Source of the DNA: Alicyclobacillus sp. SP_1
GTDB lineage: Bacteria; Bacillota; Bacilli; Alicyclobacillales; Alicyclobacillaceae
Reading direction: 5' to 3'
DNA: 64,000 nucleotides
NCBI RefSeq assembly: GCF_024706985.1
Contig: NZ_JAMCCX010000094.1
Coordinates: 1 to 64,000, forward strand
Below the pieces are notes generated by a model that saw only the letters and a program-made list of their open reading frames with translations, had not been told where the DNA came from and did not search any database. The number at the start of each line of letters is the position of its first letter. Within the stretch, counting starts at the first letter, position 1. Of the stretch, positions 45,984 to 54,503 are shown piece after piece. The translations under genes and the position numbers were made by a program.

Positions 45984-46031
45984 GAAAGTGACGCGTCCTT
46001 TCGAAAACCGTGTCTCGGACAACCCTCTTCG

Positions 46032-46334
46032 TCAAGTCAATCCCAAAAACGACATACAGAAGAGGCACTCTCCATCGGTTCGCAAACTGCCATAATGCAC
46101 GTGGCAAATGTGAAAGCCATCTTCGTAAATTCGCTTCAAATTCCGATGAGTTTCCGAGGAGTCCCCACTCACCGATGGGTCGCTTTGCAACAACCGCTCC
46201 TGCTCCCGCTGCAAGCGCTGATTTTCCTCTATTAAAACGAGAATTTGTTGCTTGAGCGACCCAAGTTCCACATAGAGTTCCCCTATCCGTTCTTCCATGT
46301 TGGCCACCTGAACAAACAGCGATGCTTTATCCAT
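46032..46334 (-). CDS. yabA: Replication initiation control protein YabA
   Basis: Negative regulator of DnaA that also binds the DnaN clamp. The 100-aa protein has an N-terminal leucine-zipper helix (residues 3-50, VANMEERIGELYVELGSLKQ) forming the tetramer and a C-terminal zinc-binding domain (HICHVHYG and GECLFC). All residues expected for zinc are present. Located between ricT and rsmI, as in B. subtilis. Confidence 0.94.
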   Translation of the reverse strand: MDKASLFVQVANMEERIGELYVELGSLKQQILVLIEENQRLQREQERLLQSDPSVSGDSSETHRNLKRIYEDGFHICHVHYGSLRTDGECLFCMSFLGLT

Positions 46335-46351
46335 CGTTACGCTCCCGCAAC

Positions 46352-47011
46352 CTAGACCGTGATGCCCTGGTCCTGATAAGAATCATTTTCGAACTTCAGA
46401 CAGCACATCAGGCGACCACAGAGACCGGATATTTTCGAAGGATTGAGGGACAGGCTCTGGTCTTTTGCCATACGGATTGAAACCGGATCGAACTCACCCA
46501 TCCACGTACTGCAGCACAACAACCGTCCGCACGGTCCAATTCCGCCAAGAATTTTGGCTTCATCACGCACCCCAATTTGACGCAATTCAATCCGGACGCG
46601 AAAGACGCTTGCCAAATCTTTCACTAACTGACGAAAATCCACGCGACCTTCGGCCGTAAAATAGAAAATGAGTTTATTGCGGTCAAAGGTGAATTCCGCA
46701 TCCACCAACTTCATGTCGAGCTCATGCTGCAAAACTTTTTCGCGAAAAATGGCCATCGCTTCCCGCGCTTTCAACTCATTGTTGGCAACCGTCTCAGCAT
46801 CCATTTCTCGGGCCTGGCGCAATACCGGCTTCAGCGGCAAGACGACTTCCGCCTCACTGACTTCCCGCCGCTCCACCACCACTTGCCCGTACTCGAGACC
46901 GCGAGCTGTTTCGACGATGACGTGCGACCCTTTATGGAGTTCGAAATTTCCTGGCTCAAAATAATATATTTTGCCCGCTGGCTTGAACCGCACGCCGACA
47001 ATGCTATACAC
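46352..47011 (-). CDS. ricT: RicT (YaaT), PSP1-domain protein
   Basis: Component of the RicAFT complex, which carries iron-sulfur clusters and directs RNase Y cleavage. The 219-aa protein has the PSP1 domain with RGLEYGQVVVERREV and two cysteine clusters, CGRLLCC and CGRLMCCLKFEN, that supply cluster ligands. It stops soon after the second cluster, about 50 residues shorter than the B. subtilis protein (275 aa), with no visible frameshift: the next stretch is followed directly by yabA. Overlaps holB by 8 bases. Confidence 0.93.
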   Translation of the reverse strand: MYSIVGVRFKPAGKIYYFEPGNFELHKGSHVIVETARGLEYGQVVVERREVSEAEVVLPLKPVLRQAREMDAETVANNELKAREAMAIFREKVLQHELDMKLVDAEFTFDRNKLIFYFTAEGRVDFRQLVKDLASVFRVRIELRQIGVRDEAKILGGIGPCGRLLCCSTWMGEFDPVSIRMAKDQSLSLNPSKISGLCGRLMCCLKFENDSYQDQGITV

Positions 47012-48038
47012 TTTCTCTCACCTCGCAGAGACGGATGCACATCCGCTCAAGATTTAGTTGGGGCACCACGTGTGCCCGGTGCCGCGTGAGTGTCTCTTGC
47101 ACGATGTCCGCCGCACGCAACCAGACACTGAGAGGAAGCTTGTCTGTCGCTTGAAACTGCATCAGCAACGAGGGACTGCGCAACCGACGGTTGTCACCCA
47201 CGGTCACATGAATCATGTCCCGCAACACCGCGAGAAGAACATGTAGTCCATCCGCGACATGAGCCGCAGAAAATATTCGGAGAAAGTCATCTGCCAAATT
47301 CAAAACGCGCGTCGGCTGTCGCACCCACGCCTGAACCCATTGTAGCACTCGGTCAAAATAAGCGATAATTAAATCCGTGGCATCTGTTCCAGATGTCTCC
47401 CCCGTCGTGGACGGAACCTCCGCAGACAACGCGGTCAGAGACCTCGCCACTGCAGCATCTTCAAATGCCAAGGACTCTCGATGTTGCATGGGATAGACAA
47501 AACAGCGCGACAAGAGCGTACCCATCACAGCACTCGAGGACCTCGCAGTCATAAGCGCCAGCACATTGGAGAGCGGTTCTTCCAAGCCCTTCAGCAATCG
47601 ATTGCCCGCCACTGGCGTTATTTCGTCAAGATGCTGTAAGATATACACTCTATTTCCGCCATAATGTGATTTTCGGCTCAACCACGTCTGCAAAACCTCA
47701 ATATCCGCTGTCTTCACTGGCCCGGTCTGCTGTTCCCCGACCCGATGAAAATCGGGATGTACTCCTGCCCGATACTGCCGACACGACTCACATTCCCCGC
47801 AGGGTGGCACAGCTCCAGTGCAGAGCAGGCCTTCGGCAAAGAGGCCTGCAAATTGAGACGTTAAATCTGTGGGTCCTGTCAGAAGTATCGCGTGCGGTAG
47901 GGTATTCTCTTGGAGCGCCCGAGCCAAACCTTCCAAAGCAGGGTACGTGTGAGCCCACTCGGTCAAGAAGGCCTGCAGACGCAGTTCACTTCCCTGTTCA
48001 TCCACAGATTTCAACCCATCCTCAGGAAATATGCGCAT
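47004..48038 (-). CDS. holB: DNA polymerase III delta' subunit
   Basis: Clamp-loader subunit. The 344-aa protein has an AAA+ domain lacking the Walker A lysine, as in other delta' subunits (ILLTGPTDLTS), and a zinc module CTGAVPPCGECESC. The C-terminal collar helices follow. The ATG at 48038 has a GAAAGAG site; the frame upstream overlaps darA and is not used. Together with ricT, yabA and tmk it makes a replication-linked cluster. YaaR, between darA and holB in B. subtilis, is absent. Confidence 0.92.
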   Translation of the reverse strand: MRIFPEDGLKSVDEQGSELRLQAFLTEWAHTYPALEGLARALQENTLPHAILLTGPTDLTSQFAGLFAEGLLCTGAVPPCGECESCRQYRAGVHPDFHRVGEQQTGPVKTADIEVLQTWLSRKSHYGGNRVYILQHLDEITPVAGNRLLKGLEEPLSNVLALMTARSSSAVMGTLLSRCFVYPMQHRESLAFEDAAVARSLTALSAEVPSTTGETSGTDATDLIIAYFDRVLQWVQAWVRQPTRVLNLADDFLRIFSAAHVADGLHVLLAVLRDMIHVTVGDNRRLRSPSLLMQFQATDKLPLSVWLRAADIVQETLTRHRAHVVPQLNLERMCIRLCEVRESV

Positions 48039-48058
48039 ATCTCTTTCGCCGTTCGCCG

Positions 48059-48388
48059 TCAAAACTGAAGAAACTGCTCTACATCCAACACAAAGAGCGT
48101 CGCGCCGCCCACTTGGACAGACACTGGATATGGAATGTAAGACTCCAATTGACTCCCCATAGGCGACATCGGCGTAACGACCTGCTCGCGTGCCCGACAA
48201 CTCGACCGAATAATTTCCTGAATTTCGTCTACTTTATCGTCACTCGTACCAATGATAAACGTGGTGTTACCCGCATGCAAAAAGCCACCGGTGGAAGCCA
48301 ACTTCGTCGCGCGGATACCCGCTTGAATCAAATTGTGGGCCAGTCTCGGACTGTCTTTGTCCTGCACCACTGCAACAATCATCTTCAT
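48059..48388 (-). CDS. darA: Cyclic di-AMP receptor DarA (YaaQ)
   Basis: A 109-aa PII-like trimeric protein that binds cyclic di-AMP. It shows MKMIVAVVQDKDSPRLAHNL, ATKLASTGGFLHAGNTTFIIG and the C-terminal GGATLFVLDVEQFLQF. The ATG at 48388 follows GGGAAGGGGG. It overlaps the tmk stop by 4 bases (ATGA). Length equals the family norm. The downstream pathway is not known for certain; links to potassium and osmolyte control are proposed. Confidence 0.95.
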   Translation of the reverse strand: MKMIVAVVQDKDSPRLAHNLIQAGIRATKLASTGGFLHAGNTTFIIGTSDDKVDEIQEIIRSSCRAREQVVTPMSPMGSQLESYIPYPVSVQVGGATLFVLDVEQFLQF

Positions 48389-49029
48389 GAAAATCGCGCC
48401 CCCTTCCCTAAATGTATAGAATTCGCGACCGTCTCCCAAATGTCCTGCTCCAACTCATCTGCCGAACGCGTGGCATCGAGTACGACCACACGCTCAGGAT
48501 TGTCTTTCGCCAAGCGCAGAAACGCAGCACGCACGCGCTCGAAAAAAGCAACGCTTCGCTGTTCAATCCGATCCGCCGGCGCTCTTCCGCGCCCCGCCGC
48601 CGTGCGCAATTTCGACGTTTCCACAGGGAGATCGAACAAAAATGTCAAGTCTGGCAGCACTCCTTGAATCGCAAGTTCGTTCATCTCGCGAACTCGCTCC
48701 TCGCCAATCCCTAGACCCGCCCCTTGATAAGCAACCGATGCATCCACGTAACGATCGCAGACCACATGCCGTCCCTCGGCAAGCGCTTTGAGAATTACAG
48801 TTTCGACCAGTTGTGCCCGCGAAGCTGCATAAAGATACGCCTCAGCAATGGACGTCCAATCTGCGTCTTCGCGCAGCAACCACTCTCGAATGAGATTGCC
48901 GCCATCGGTTCCGCCTGGTTCCCGAGTGACAACGACTGCCCCCCCGGCCTTCTCCATGCGGCTGACCAACCTCGATATCTGCGTACTTTTGCCCGCACCG
49001 TCGAGCCCCTCAAACGTGATGAACATCAC
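48385..49029 (-). CDS. tmk: Thymidylate kinase
   Basis: Phosphorylates dTMP to dTDP. The 214-aa P-loop kinase has FITFEGLDGAGKSTQ at the N-terminus, the DRY-like VVCDRYVDASVAYQGAG and the LID region RGRAPADRIEQ. Starts at GTG 49029 or ATG 49026, with AAGGAGG upstream. It overlaps darA by 4 bases and follows the PLP decarboxylase gene, as tmk follows yaaO in B. subtilis. Confidence 0.96.
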   Translation of the reverse strand: MMFITFEGLDGAGKSTQISRLVSRMEKAGGAVVVTREPGGTDGGNLIREWLLREDADWTSIAEAYLYAASRAQLVETVILKALAEGRHVVCDRYVDASVAYQGAGLGIGEERVREMNELAIQGVLPDLTFLFDLPVETSKLRTAAGRGRAPADRIEQRSVAFFERVRAAFLRLAKDNPERVVVLDATRSADELEQDIWETVANSIHLGKGARFS

Positions 49030-49089
49030 GGCAACCTCCTTGGCTTGGCCCCCGCCTCGCGCCTCGCCTACTCATTTTGTCCATCCATG

Positions 49090-50520
49090 TCAGTCAGCCA
49101 AGATACTCAATTCCAGTCCGGCCTGCCCGACTCTGCTACCAACCGGAATTCTGTCCAGTTCTGCAAGACAGATGAGCGCCTCCACGTGTCCCGGTTCAAT
49201 GCGCTCACCTGGCAAAAGAATGGGGACACCCGGCGGGTAGGGCACGACCACGCGCGCCGCCAACTGACCCATCGCTTGGCGGGCCCTGCACCAGCGACGC
49301 TTCGTATGAGTGAGCGCGGCCGGCTTGCCGACGACCAAATTCACATGCCTTTCGGACACAAATCGAAGCGCATCCAGCAACTTCGCATCTCGCTGGTCGT
49401 TGGCTGGGCGCCAGACATCCAGAACCGCGCCAAGACGCTCCAACTCCCTCACACGAACGCTGTAGGGAAAGAGAAACAGCGCCCCGGACGGATCGACATA
49501 CTCTACAAAAATTCCCTCGGCCTCCAACAACCTCTCCAGATGTAAGGCTGCAGCGGCGTTTCCTATGGGCCACCAGCGCCTGAGTCCGTCCATGCGCTCC
49601 GCATCACGAGACAAGCCATGCATCTCGTCAAACAACCCGAGGGTGGCAACGGCTCGCGATGCGATGACCGCTCCCTCGGTGCGCAACCAAGCCTGTGCGA
49701 CGTCGAGCGAAGCTAAAAGCAGATAAGACGGACTCGTGGTGGTGAAGCGCAGCAATGCGTCTTCAACCGCCTCTTCCTCCACGCGCCGACCACTGACGTG
49801 GAGCCATGCAGTTTGACCCAATGCAGGCAAAGTTTTATGAACGCTCTGCACAACCAAATCTGCACCGTGAGAGACACTGTGCGGCGGCAACGACGAACAG
49901 AGGCCAAAATGCGGGCCATGAGCCTCGTCGACAATCAACGGACAGTCGAACTCGTGAGCTAGTTGGACCCAGTCTGCGACAGGCGCCACAATGCCTGCAT
50001 AGACTGGCGACGTGATGACCACTGCCGCAATATCGGTATACCCCGCAAGCGCAACGCGCACAGAATCGACCGGGGGATGCAGCGCAAGCAAGCTTTCGCG
50101 GTCAAACCGTGAAGGGAACACCAGCGGCGTGGCTCCCGCCATTTCCACTCCGCGCCATACACTCCAATGAAATGGACCAACAAGGACCACTTTCTGTCTG
50201 CCCGGACGAACGACTGCATAGATACTAGCCATGATACACGCGCTCGATCCGTTGACCGAAAAGAAACACCGTCCGGACCCATAGTGTGTGGCTGCCAGTT
50301 GTTCCGATTCGGCAATGCACTCGGTCGCATGGTGCAAGTTGTCGAGTCCGGGCAGCTCCGTCATATCAAGACGGGCTGCCGGACCTAGCCAATCGGCAAA
50401 CAAAGGCGGCAAATCGCGCCCGAGGTGATGTCCGGGAACGTGCAGAGGCTGGCGATTTTTCTGACTAAGCCGGATGAGGGCCTGTAAAATTGGAGTTTCC
50501 TCCAGTGATAAAATCCCCAT
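49090..50520 (-). CDS. Orn/Lys/Arg decarboxylase-family PLP enzyme (YaaO-like)
   Basis: A 476-aa fold-type I PLP enzyme. The cofactor lysine is Lys229 in SVHKTLPALGQ; Asp198-Glu-Ala-His201 (VDEAHG) contacts the ring. The N-terminal PLHVPGHHLGRDLPPLF and NLHHATECIAESEQLAA are typical of the class. It probably decarboxylates arginine, lysine or ornithine to a polyamine precursor; which one cannot be read from sequence. The C-terminal domain holds PYPPGVPILLPGERI. B. subtilis yaaO lies at the same place before tmk. Confidence 0.9.
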   Translation of the reverse strand: MGILSLEETPILQALIRLSQKNRQPLHVPGHHLGRDLPPLFADWLGPAARLDMTELPGLDNLHHATECIAESEQLAATHYGSGRCFFSVNGSSACIMASIYAVVRPGRQKVVLVGPFHWSVWRGVEMAGATPLVFPSRFDRESLLALHPPVDSVRVALAGYTDIAAVVITSPVYAGIVAPVADWVQLAHEFDCPLIVDEAHGPHFGLCSSLPPHSVSHGADLVVQSVHKTLPALGQTAWLHVSGRRVEEEAVEDALLRFTTTSPSYLLLASLDVAQAWLRTEGAVIASRAVATLGLFDEMHGLSRDAERMDGLRRWWPIGNAAAALHLERLLEAEGIFVEYVDPSGALFLFPYSVRVRELERLGAVLDVWRPANDQRDAKLLDALRFVSERHVNLVVGKPAALTHTKRRWCRARQAMGQLAARVVVPYPPGVPILLPGERIEPGHVEALICLAELDRIPVGSRVGQAGLELSILAD

Positions 50521-50590
50521 GGATACTCCCTTAGAAAGACAAATTGTACATTCACGGTCATCATAACCTGCACGGCAAGAATCGCAAAGT

Positions 50591-50779
50591 CTAAGATAGC
50601 GCCGAAATCCAAATTTTCTTCATGCACTCTACATAAAGCGGATACTCCGGATCGTCCACCGAGGTGTGAACAATGGCTTGCTCGCAATCGATGCAGATAA
50701 ACTCCCCACAAATTCGAATACCCTCCGGCTTGATGGAGTGGCAGACAATGCATTCCGTCGTATCCGTCCATTGCTGCAC
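50591..50779 (-). CDS. gin: Anti-sigma-G factor Gin (CsfB)
   Basis: A 62-aa zinc-binding inhibitor that holds sigma-G (and sigma-E in the forespore) inactive until engulfment ends. Zinc ligands are visible as CIVC (10-13), Cys24 and CIDC (29-32), followed by the helical C-terminal part. Starts at GTG after AAAGGGTGG. It lies upstream of the decarboxylase gene and matches csfB of B. subtilis in place and size. No clear sigma-F promoter could be identified upstream. Confidence 0.92.
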   Translation of the reverse strand: MQQWTDTTECIVCHSIKPEGIRICGEFICIDCEQAIVHTSVDDPEYPLYVECMKKIWISALS

Positions 50780-50996
50780 CAGACCGCACCACCCTTTCGC
50801 TGTTCAAGTCAATGGACACAAAGAATCCGGCGTGCCATCTCCTTTCTATCAGTCTGTCTAGTTTCGCAGTCTTCCATACGTCCTCTTCCACTAGTTTGAC
50901 CATGGAGACGAGACGTTTTACACAAGCATCGGTTCGAGACAGTATCTTCATCTCCTGCTCCCAGTTCTACACGCTATGACCCTCAGGCAAGATTGG

Positions 50997-51026
50997 TTCA
51001 ACAGTCGGAAATCGATTTGCTATAAT
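50997..51026 (+). promoter_or_regulatory. Sigma-A promoter of the second flippase gene
   Basis: TATAAT (51021-51026) with TTCAAC (50997-51002) 18 bp upstream. It falls inside the longest open frame, which shows that translation must begin downstream of it. Confidence 0.6.
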
Positions 51027-51044
51027 GCAGTGACGGATTTGGAG

Positions 51045-52700
51045 GTGGACCTGACGAAAGCACCCAATGTTGCCCGTGGCGCATCCATCATGGTACTCTG
51101 CGTCGCTTTGGCGAAATTTCTTGGAATCATTTGGGTTGTTCCAGTCACCGCCTTGATTGGACAGGAAGGCCTCGGACTGTATTCCAATGCATACGCAGTG
51201 TTTACCATCTTTCAACAACTTGCTTTATCCGGATTCCCGTTGGCCATGAGCAAGCTCATCTCCGAGAGGATTGCCCACGAACGATTTGCAGAAGCTGAAC
51301 AAATATACCAAGTCGCGATGCGGACCATCGTGCCTTTGGGTCTCTTGGCGTTCCTACTCATGTGGTTTGGTGCACCGTTATACAGCTATTTGACAGCCGT
51401 GGGCGACCCGACAGAAGCCGCCCGACTCCTAGTGCCGTCGTTTCACACTCTGGCGCTGGCACTCTTGTTCATCCCATTTATCAGTGGTTTTCGCGGCTAT
51501 ATGCAAGGATTTCAACAATTGGAGGCACCCGCTTACTCGCAGGCCATTGAGCAGATTTTTCGCGTAGTCGCGATGGTTGTTGGGGCGTATTTCGTCATCC
51601 GCGTGGAACATCGTTCCGTTGCTGCAGGCAGTGCGGCAGCAACGCTCGGCGCGGCGGTTGGAGCCGCCGCTGGCGCCCTCCTCCTAGCTTTCGCCATTAT
51701 TCCCTTAAGGCGAGAATACCGCGTGTCCGTCCACGACTCACCGCTCCGTTATAGACAAGCTTTGCGGGTTCTCTATCAAGTAGCTCTGCCCATCTCGCTC
51801 GGTGGTCTAGTGGTGCCGATTTCCAATTTAGCTGACAGCTTTACCGTCCAAAACTTGTTGATGGCTGCCGGTCAAACTTACAAAGAAGCCACCGCCGGAT
51901 ATGGAATTTTAACGCGACAAGCGCTTTATCTGATTCAATTGCCGCTGTCTTTCGCCTACGCGATTGGCATTTCGGTGCTGCCCGCAATCTCAGCAGCGAC
52001 AGCCAAAGGTGACCACAAGACACTTCAGCGCACCGTTCGATCGACCGTGCGCGGCATGTTCTTAATTAGCTTTCCAGCAGCAGCCGTACTCCTCATCTTG
52101 GCTCGTCCAATTTCCTCGAGTCTATACGGTAATTACGATGGAGCTCCGATTATTTCCGCAGTGTCATTTATGGCTATTTTTTCTAGCCTGGAGCTGATAT
52201 CGACTTACATCCTGCAAGGTCTGGGGAAATTTTATCGCCCTGTGCGCAATATGTTTCTCGGGGTGGGCGTGAAGGTCGTGTTAAACGTGGTTCTCATCCT
52301 CAGCTTGCACAGTGTCATGGGGGCTGCCATTGCCACGACCATCGGATACATCTGTTCATCGGCACTCAATGTGCTGGCTGTGAAGAAATATGGAAATGTA
52401 AAAATGTCTCTTGGTCGTTACGCTCTCCGTTTTGCCACTCCGACCGTCGGTCTCTTGGCCGTTCTCTGGCTGTCGAAGACTGGAGTTCGCTGGTTCTTGA
52501 GCGAGTTGCTCGTACATTCGGTGCGGTTTGAGAATGTTACGGTTCTTATCATATCTGTGCTGGTAGGTGCCTGGTCTTACGTTTATTTCATTCTCAAGTT
52601 AGGCATTGTACGGGAAAAAGAACTGGAATCCCTGCCGGGCATTGGTCGCCGCCTGGCCAGCATTTCGCGGCGATTCTTTCCAGAAGTCTCTGCAAAATAG
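51045..52700 (+). CDS. SpoVB-family polysaccharide flippase (second copy)
   Basis: A protein of about 550 aa with roughly 14 membrane helices, same family as 19031-20632 (RGASIMVLCVALAKFLGIIW, SGFPLAMSKLISERI, ALPISLGGLVVPISNLADSF). It should move lipid-linked sugar precursors across the membrane. The frame opens at 50976, but a TATAAT promoter lies in that part, so the start must be later: GGAGGTGG is followed by CTG at 51051 at short but workable distance; TTG 51039 and GTG 51045 are alternatives. On the plus strand, alone, between gin and bofA, where B. subtilis has rRNA genes and xpaC/yaaN. Confidence 0.88.
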   Translation: MDLTKAPNVARGASIMVLCVALAKFLGIIWVVPVTALIGQEGLGLYSNAYAVFTIFQQLALSGFPLAMSKLISERIAHERFAEAEQIYQVAMRTIVPLGLLAFLLMWFGAPLYSYLTAVGDPTEAARLLVPSFHTLALALLFIPFISGFRGYMQGFQQLEAPAYSQAIEQIFRVVAMVVGAYFVIRVEHRSVAAGSAAATLGAAVGAAAGALLLAFAIIPLRREYRVSVHDSPLRYRQALRVLYQVALPISLGGLVVPISNLADSFTVQNLLMAAGQTYKEATAGYGILTRQALYLIQLPLSFAYAIGISVLPAISAATAKGDHKTLQRTVRSTVRGMFLISFPAAAVLLILARPISSSLYGNYDGAPIISAVSFMAIFSSLELISTYILQGLGKFYRPVRNMFLGVGVKVVLNVVLILSLHSVMGAAIATTIGYICSSALNVLAVKKYGNVKMSLGRYALRFATPTVGLLAVLWLSKTGVRWFLSELLVHSVRFENVTVLIISVLVGAWSYVYFILKLGIVREKELESLPGIGRRLASISRRFFPEVSAK

Positions 52701-52731
52701 ATCCGCGACAACTGGCCGTCCTTCGGTGCGT

Positions 52732-53004
52732 TCAAACGGGAAAGACCCACAATTTGAGGGCTATCAAGGCGGCTAGTCCAGGTATACCGAGAAAACCCGC
52801 GGTGAGGGCCGTGGCCGGATTAAACGGAAGGTGAAAATGAACGTAACTTCCAGCCCAGTTGATTACAAAAATTGACACACATCCAAAGACGACGGTCTTT
52901 ACCAACATCCACATACCGCGCAGCGGGCTACGAAAAAATTGTGCCACAATAAGCAAAGCGAGAACGCCGCCACCAACCCACAACAAGATGGATTCCAATC
53001 TCAT
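52732..53004 (-). CDS. bofA: Pro-sigma-K processing inhibitor BofA
   Basis: A 90-aa membrane protein that holds the SpoIVFB protease inactive in the outer forespore membrane until sigma-G signals. Two to three hydrophobic segments (residues 5-23, 35-55, 62-86) and the conserved C-terminal GFLGIPGLAALIALKLWV are visible. The ATG follows CAGGGGG. It is 51 bases after yaaL, with the recR-yaaL-bofA order of B. subtilis kept. Confidence 0.94.
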   Translation of the reverse strand: MRLESILLWVGGGVLALLIVAQFFRSPLRGMWMLVKTVVFGCVSIFVINWAGSYVHFHLPFNPATALTAGFLGIPGLAALIALKLWVFPV

Positions 53005-53055
53005 CCCTTACACCCCCTGTTCGCTTGCCAGCGACAGAATACCGTCCGCACTGCA

Positions 53056-53367
53056 CTAATCTTCCTCAGCCCATTCAAAGCGAACACCAGACACAGACAC
53101 CCCATACACTCGCGCCTGTTGAAGCAAATAGCGGAAGTGTTGTTCTGCCGCATCGAGACGGAACACCATGTGGTCAACCAAACGGGGGTCGCTCACTTCG
53201 TTAAATTGACGTTCGGCGTTGACCAAGTCGCGGTGAGAGTCGACAATCTCGCGAAACAGGCGCTCGCCGTCCAAAGTGCGAACCGTCGGTTCGTCAACTT
53301 GGGCTGCGGCTGTCTGACTTTTGCTAGGCTTGGAAGACTGGCGCAAACGAGGAGTTCTCAACAACAA
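53056..53367 (-). CDS. yaaL: YaaL family protein (DUF2508)
   Basis: A 103-aa protein of unknown function, conserved in spore-formers next to bofA. The C-terminal two thirds carry the family core: HRDLVNAERQFNEVSDPRLV and HMVFRLDAAEQHFRYLLQQA, predicted helical. Starts at one of three consecutive TTG codons, AAGGGAGG being the ribosome site. That site lies within an inverted repeat (listed below), so translation may be controlled. Confidence 0.88.
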   Translation of the reverse strand: MLLRTPRLRQSSKPSKSQTAAAQVDEPTVRTLDGERLFREIVDSHRDLVNAERQFNEVSDPRLVDHMVFRLDAAEQHFRYLLQQARVYGVSVSGVRFEWAEED

Positions 53368-53373
53368 CGACCT

Positions 53374-53406
53374 CCCTTGTCTCGAATACTAGAGTATAGA
53401 CAAGGG
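53374..53406 (-). promoter_or_regulatory. Hairpin overlapping the yaaL ribosome site
   Basis: On the minus strand CCCTTGTC and GACAAGGG pair (8 bp) with an inner TACT/AGTA stem. The 3' arm contains the AAGGG half of the yaaL Shine-Dalgarno, so the hairpin can hide it. No U-run follows. Confidence 0.5.
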
Positions 53407-53454
53407 CGGCTTGGAATAGACCAGGGATTTCTGACTCAAGAAGCTCATAAAAGA

Positions 53455-53495
53455 ATAAAAAACCTCAATCCCAGCAAAACGGCCAGGTCGAGGTG
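53455..53495 (-). terminator. Terminator after recR
   Basis: ACCTC...GAGGT with an imperfect inner CCTGG/CTGGG stem, followed by TTTTTTAT on the minus strand, about 80 bases past the recR stop. It would end the dnaX-ebfC-recR operon. Confidence 0.75.
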
Positions 53496-53576
53496 ATGTG
53501 TGGCTTGAAAGATTTTTAAGTGCTATGAAACCATGCAAAAGTGGCCCAGATCAAAAAGGTGACGTGTTCCCGAGAC

Positions 53577-54182
53577 TCAAAGCATTCGCCGTCCCTCGAG
53601 AGATTTGGCCAAGGTCACTTCGTCCGCATATTCCAAATCTCCACCTACTGGCAGACCGCGCGCAATGCGCGTCACGCGCACTTCAAATGGCTTGAGCAAT
53701 TTCGACAAGTACATCGCCGTTGCTTCACCTTCGACGGTCGGATTGGTAGCGAGAATAATTTCCTCAACGGCACAGTCATTTTCCGCAATTCGCTCGAGCA
53801 ACGGGCGAATTCTCAAATCATTCGGGCCAATTCCCTCCATCGGGGAAATCGCCCCGTGCAAGACGTGATAGTGGCCATGGTATTCGTGAGTGCGCTCCAT
53901 GGCCATGACGTCTTTCGCATCTTGGACCACGCACAGTAAACGTGCATCACGCCGAGCATCCGAGCAGATGGAGCAAGGCGACCTCTCAGTGATGTTGCAG
54001 CACGTTGTGCATTCTGTCAGTTTGGTCTTGACATCATTCAACGCTGTAGCAAACGATTGGACGCTCTCGCTCGACATAGTCATGCAGTGAAACGCCAAAC
54101 GGGCCGCCGTTTTCGGTCCAATTCCGGGCAGTTTCATGAATTCTTCCATCAATCGGTTGATTGGCTCTGGATATCCCCACAT
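53577..54182 (-). CDS. recR: Recombination protein RecR
   Basis: Works with RecF and RecO to load RecA on gapped DNA. The 201-aa protein has the helix-hairpin-helix [15 protein letters not shown], a zinc module ([16 protein letters not shown], residues 56-71) and a Toprim domain ([35 protein letters not shown]). Length is as in B. subtilis. It is 3 bases after ebfC. Confidence 0.96.
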   Translation of the reverse strand: MWGYPEPINRLMEEFMKLPGIGPKTAARLAFHCMTMSSESVQSFATALNDVKTKLTECTTCCNITERSPCSICSDARRDARLLCVVQDAKDVMAMERTHEYHGHYHVLHGAISPMEGIGPNDLRIRPLLERIAENDCAVEEIILATNPTVEGEATAMYLSKLLKPFEVRVTRIARGLPVGGDLEYADEVTLAKSLEGRRML

Positions 54183-54185
54183 GCT

Positions 54186-54497
54186 TTAAAATAATCCTGG
54201 CATGTTCATGCCGCGCGTGTATTTTCCCATCTCTGCTTCCGACATTTCTTCTGCTTTTTGAAATGCATCTTGAATCGCCACCATGACCAAATCTTGGAGC
54301 ATTTCAATCTCTTCAGGATTGACAACGTCCGGCAATATGGTAACAGACTCTACCTTCTTGTGCCCATTCATAACCACTGTCACAGCCCCGCCACCGGATG
54401 TCCCCGTCACCGTGCGGGCGCCTAGGGCTTCCTGTGCTTTAAGTAAGTCTTCCTGCATTTTCTTCGCTTGCTTCATCAACTGGTTCATGTTCTTCAA
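54186..54497 (-). CDS. YbaB/EbfC family nucleoid-associated protein
   Basis: A 103-aa DNA-binding protein of the YbaB/EbfC family (yaaK in B. subtilis). Typical features are the N-terminal helix MNQLMKQAKKMQEDLLKAQE, GTSGGGAVTVVMNGHKKVES and the C-terminal AIQDAFQKAEEMSEAEMGKY. It sits between dnaX and recR with 6- and 3-base gaps, the order universal in many bacteria. Confidence 0.95.
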   Translation of the reverse strand: MKNMNQLMKQAKKMQEDLLKAQEALGARTVTGTSGGGAVTVVMNGHKKVESVTILPDVVNPEEIEMLQDLVMVAIQDAFQKAEEMSEAEMGKYTRGMNMPGLF

Positions 54498-54503
54498 CTC
54501 ACG

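Noticed and set aside
50385-50951. 188-aa minus-strand ORF overlapping gin and the decarboxylase end
   Set aside because: Most of it is out of frame with gin. The first 60 residues (50772-50951) look fairly protein-like with a possible GGAGCAGGAG site, but the rest is gin in a wrong frame and no family is recognised.
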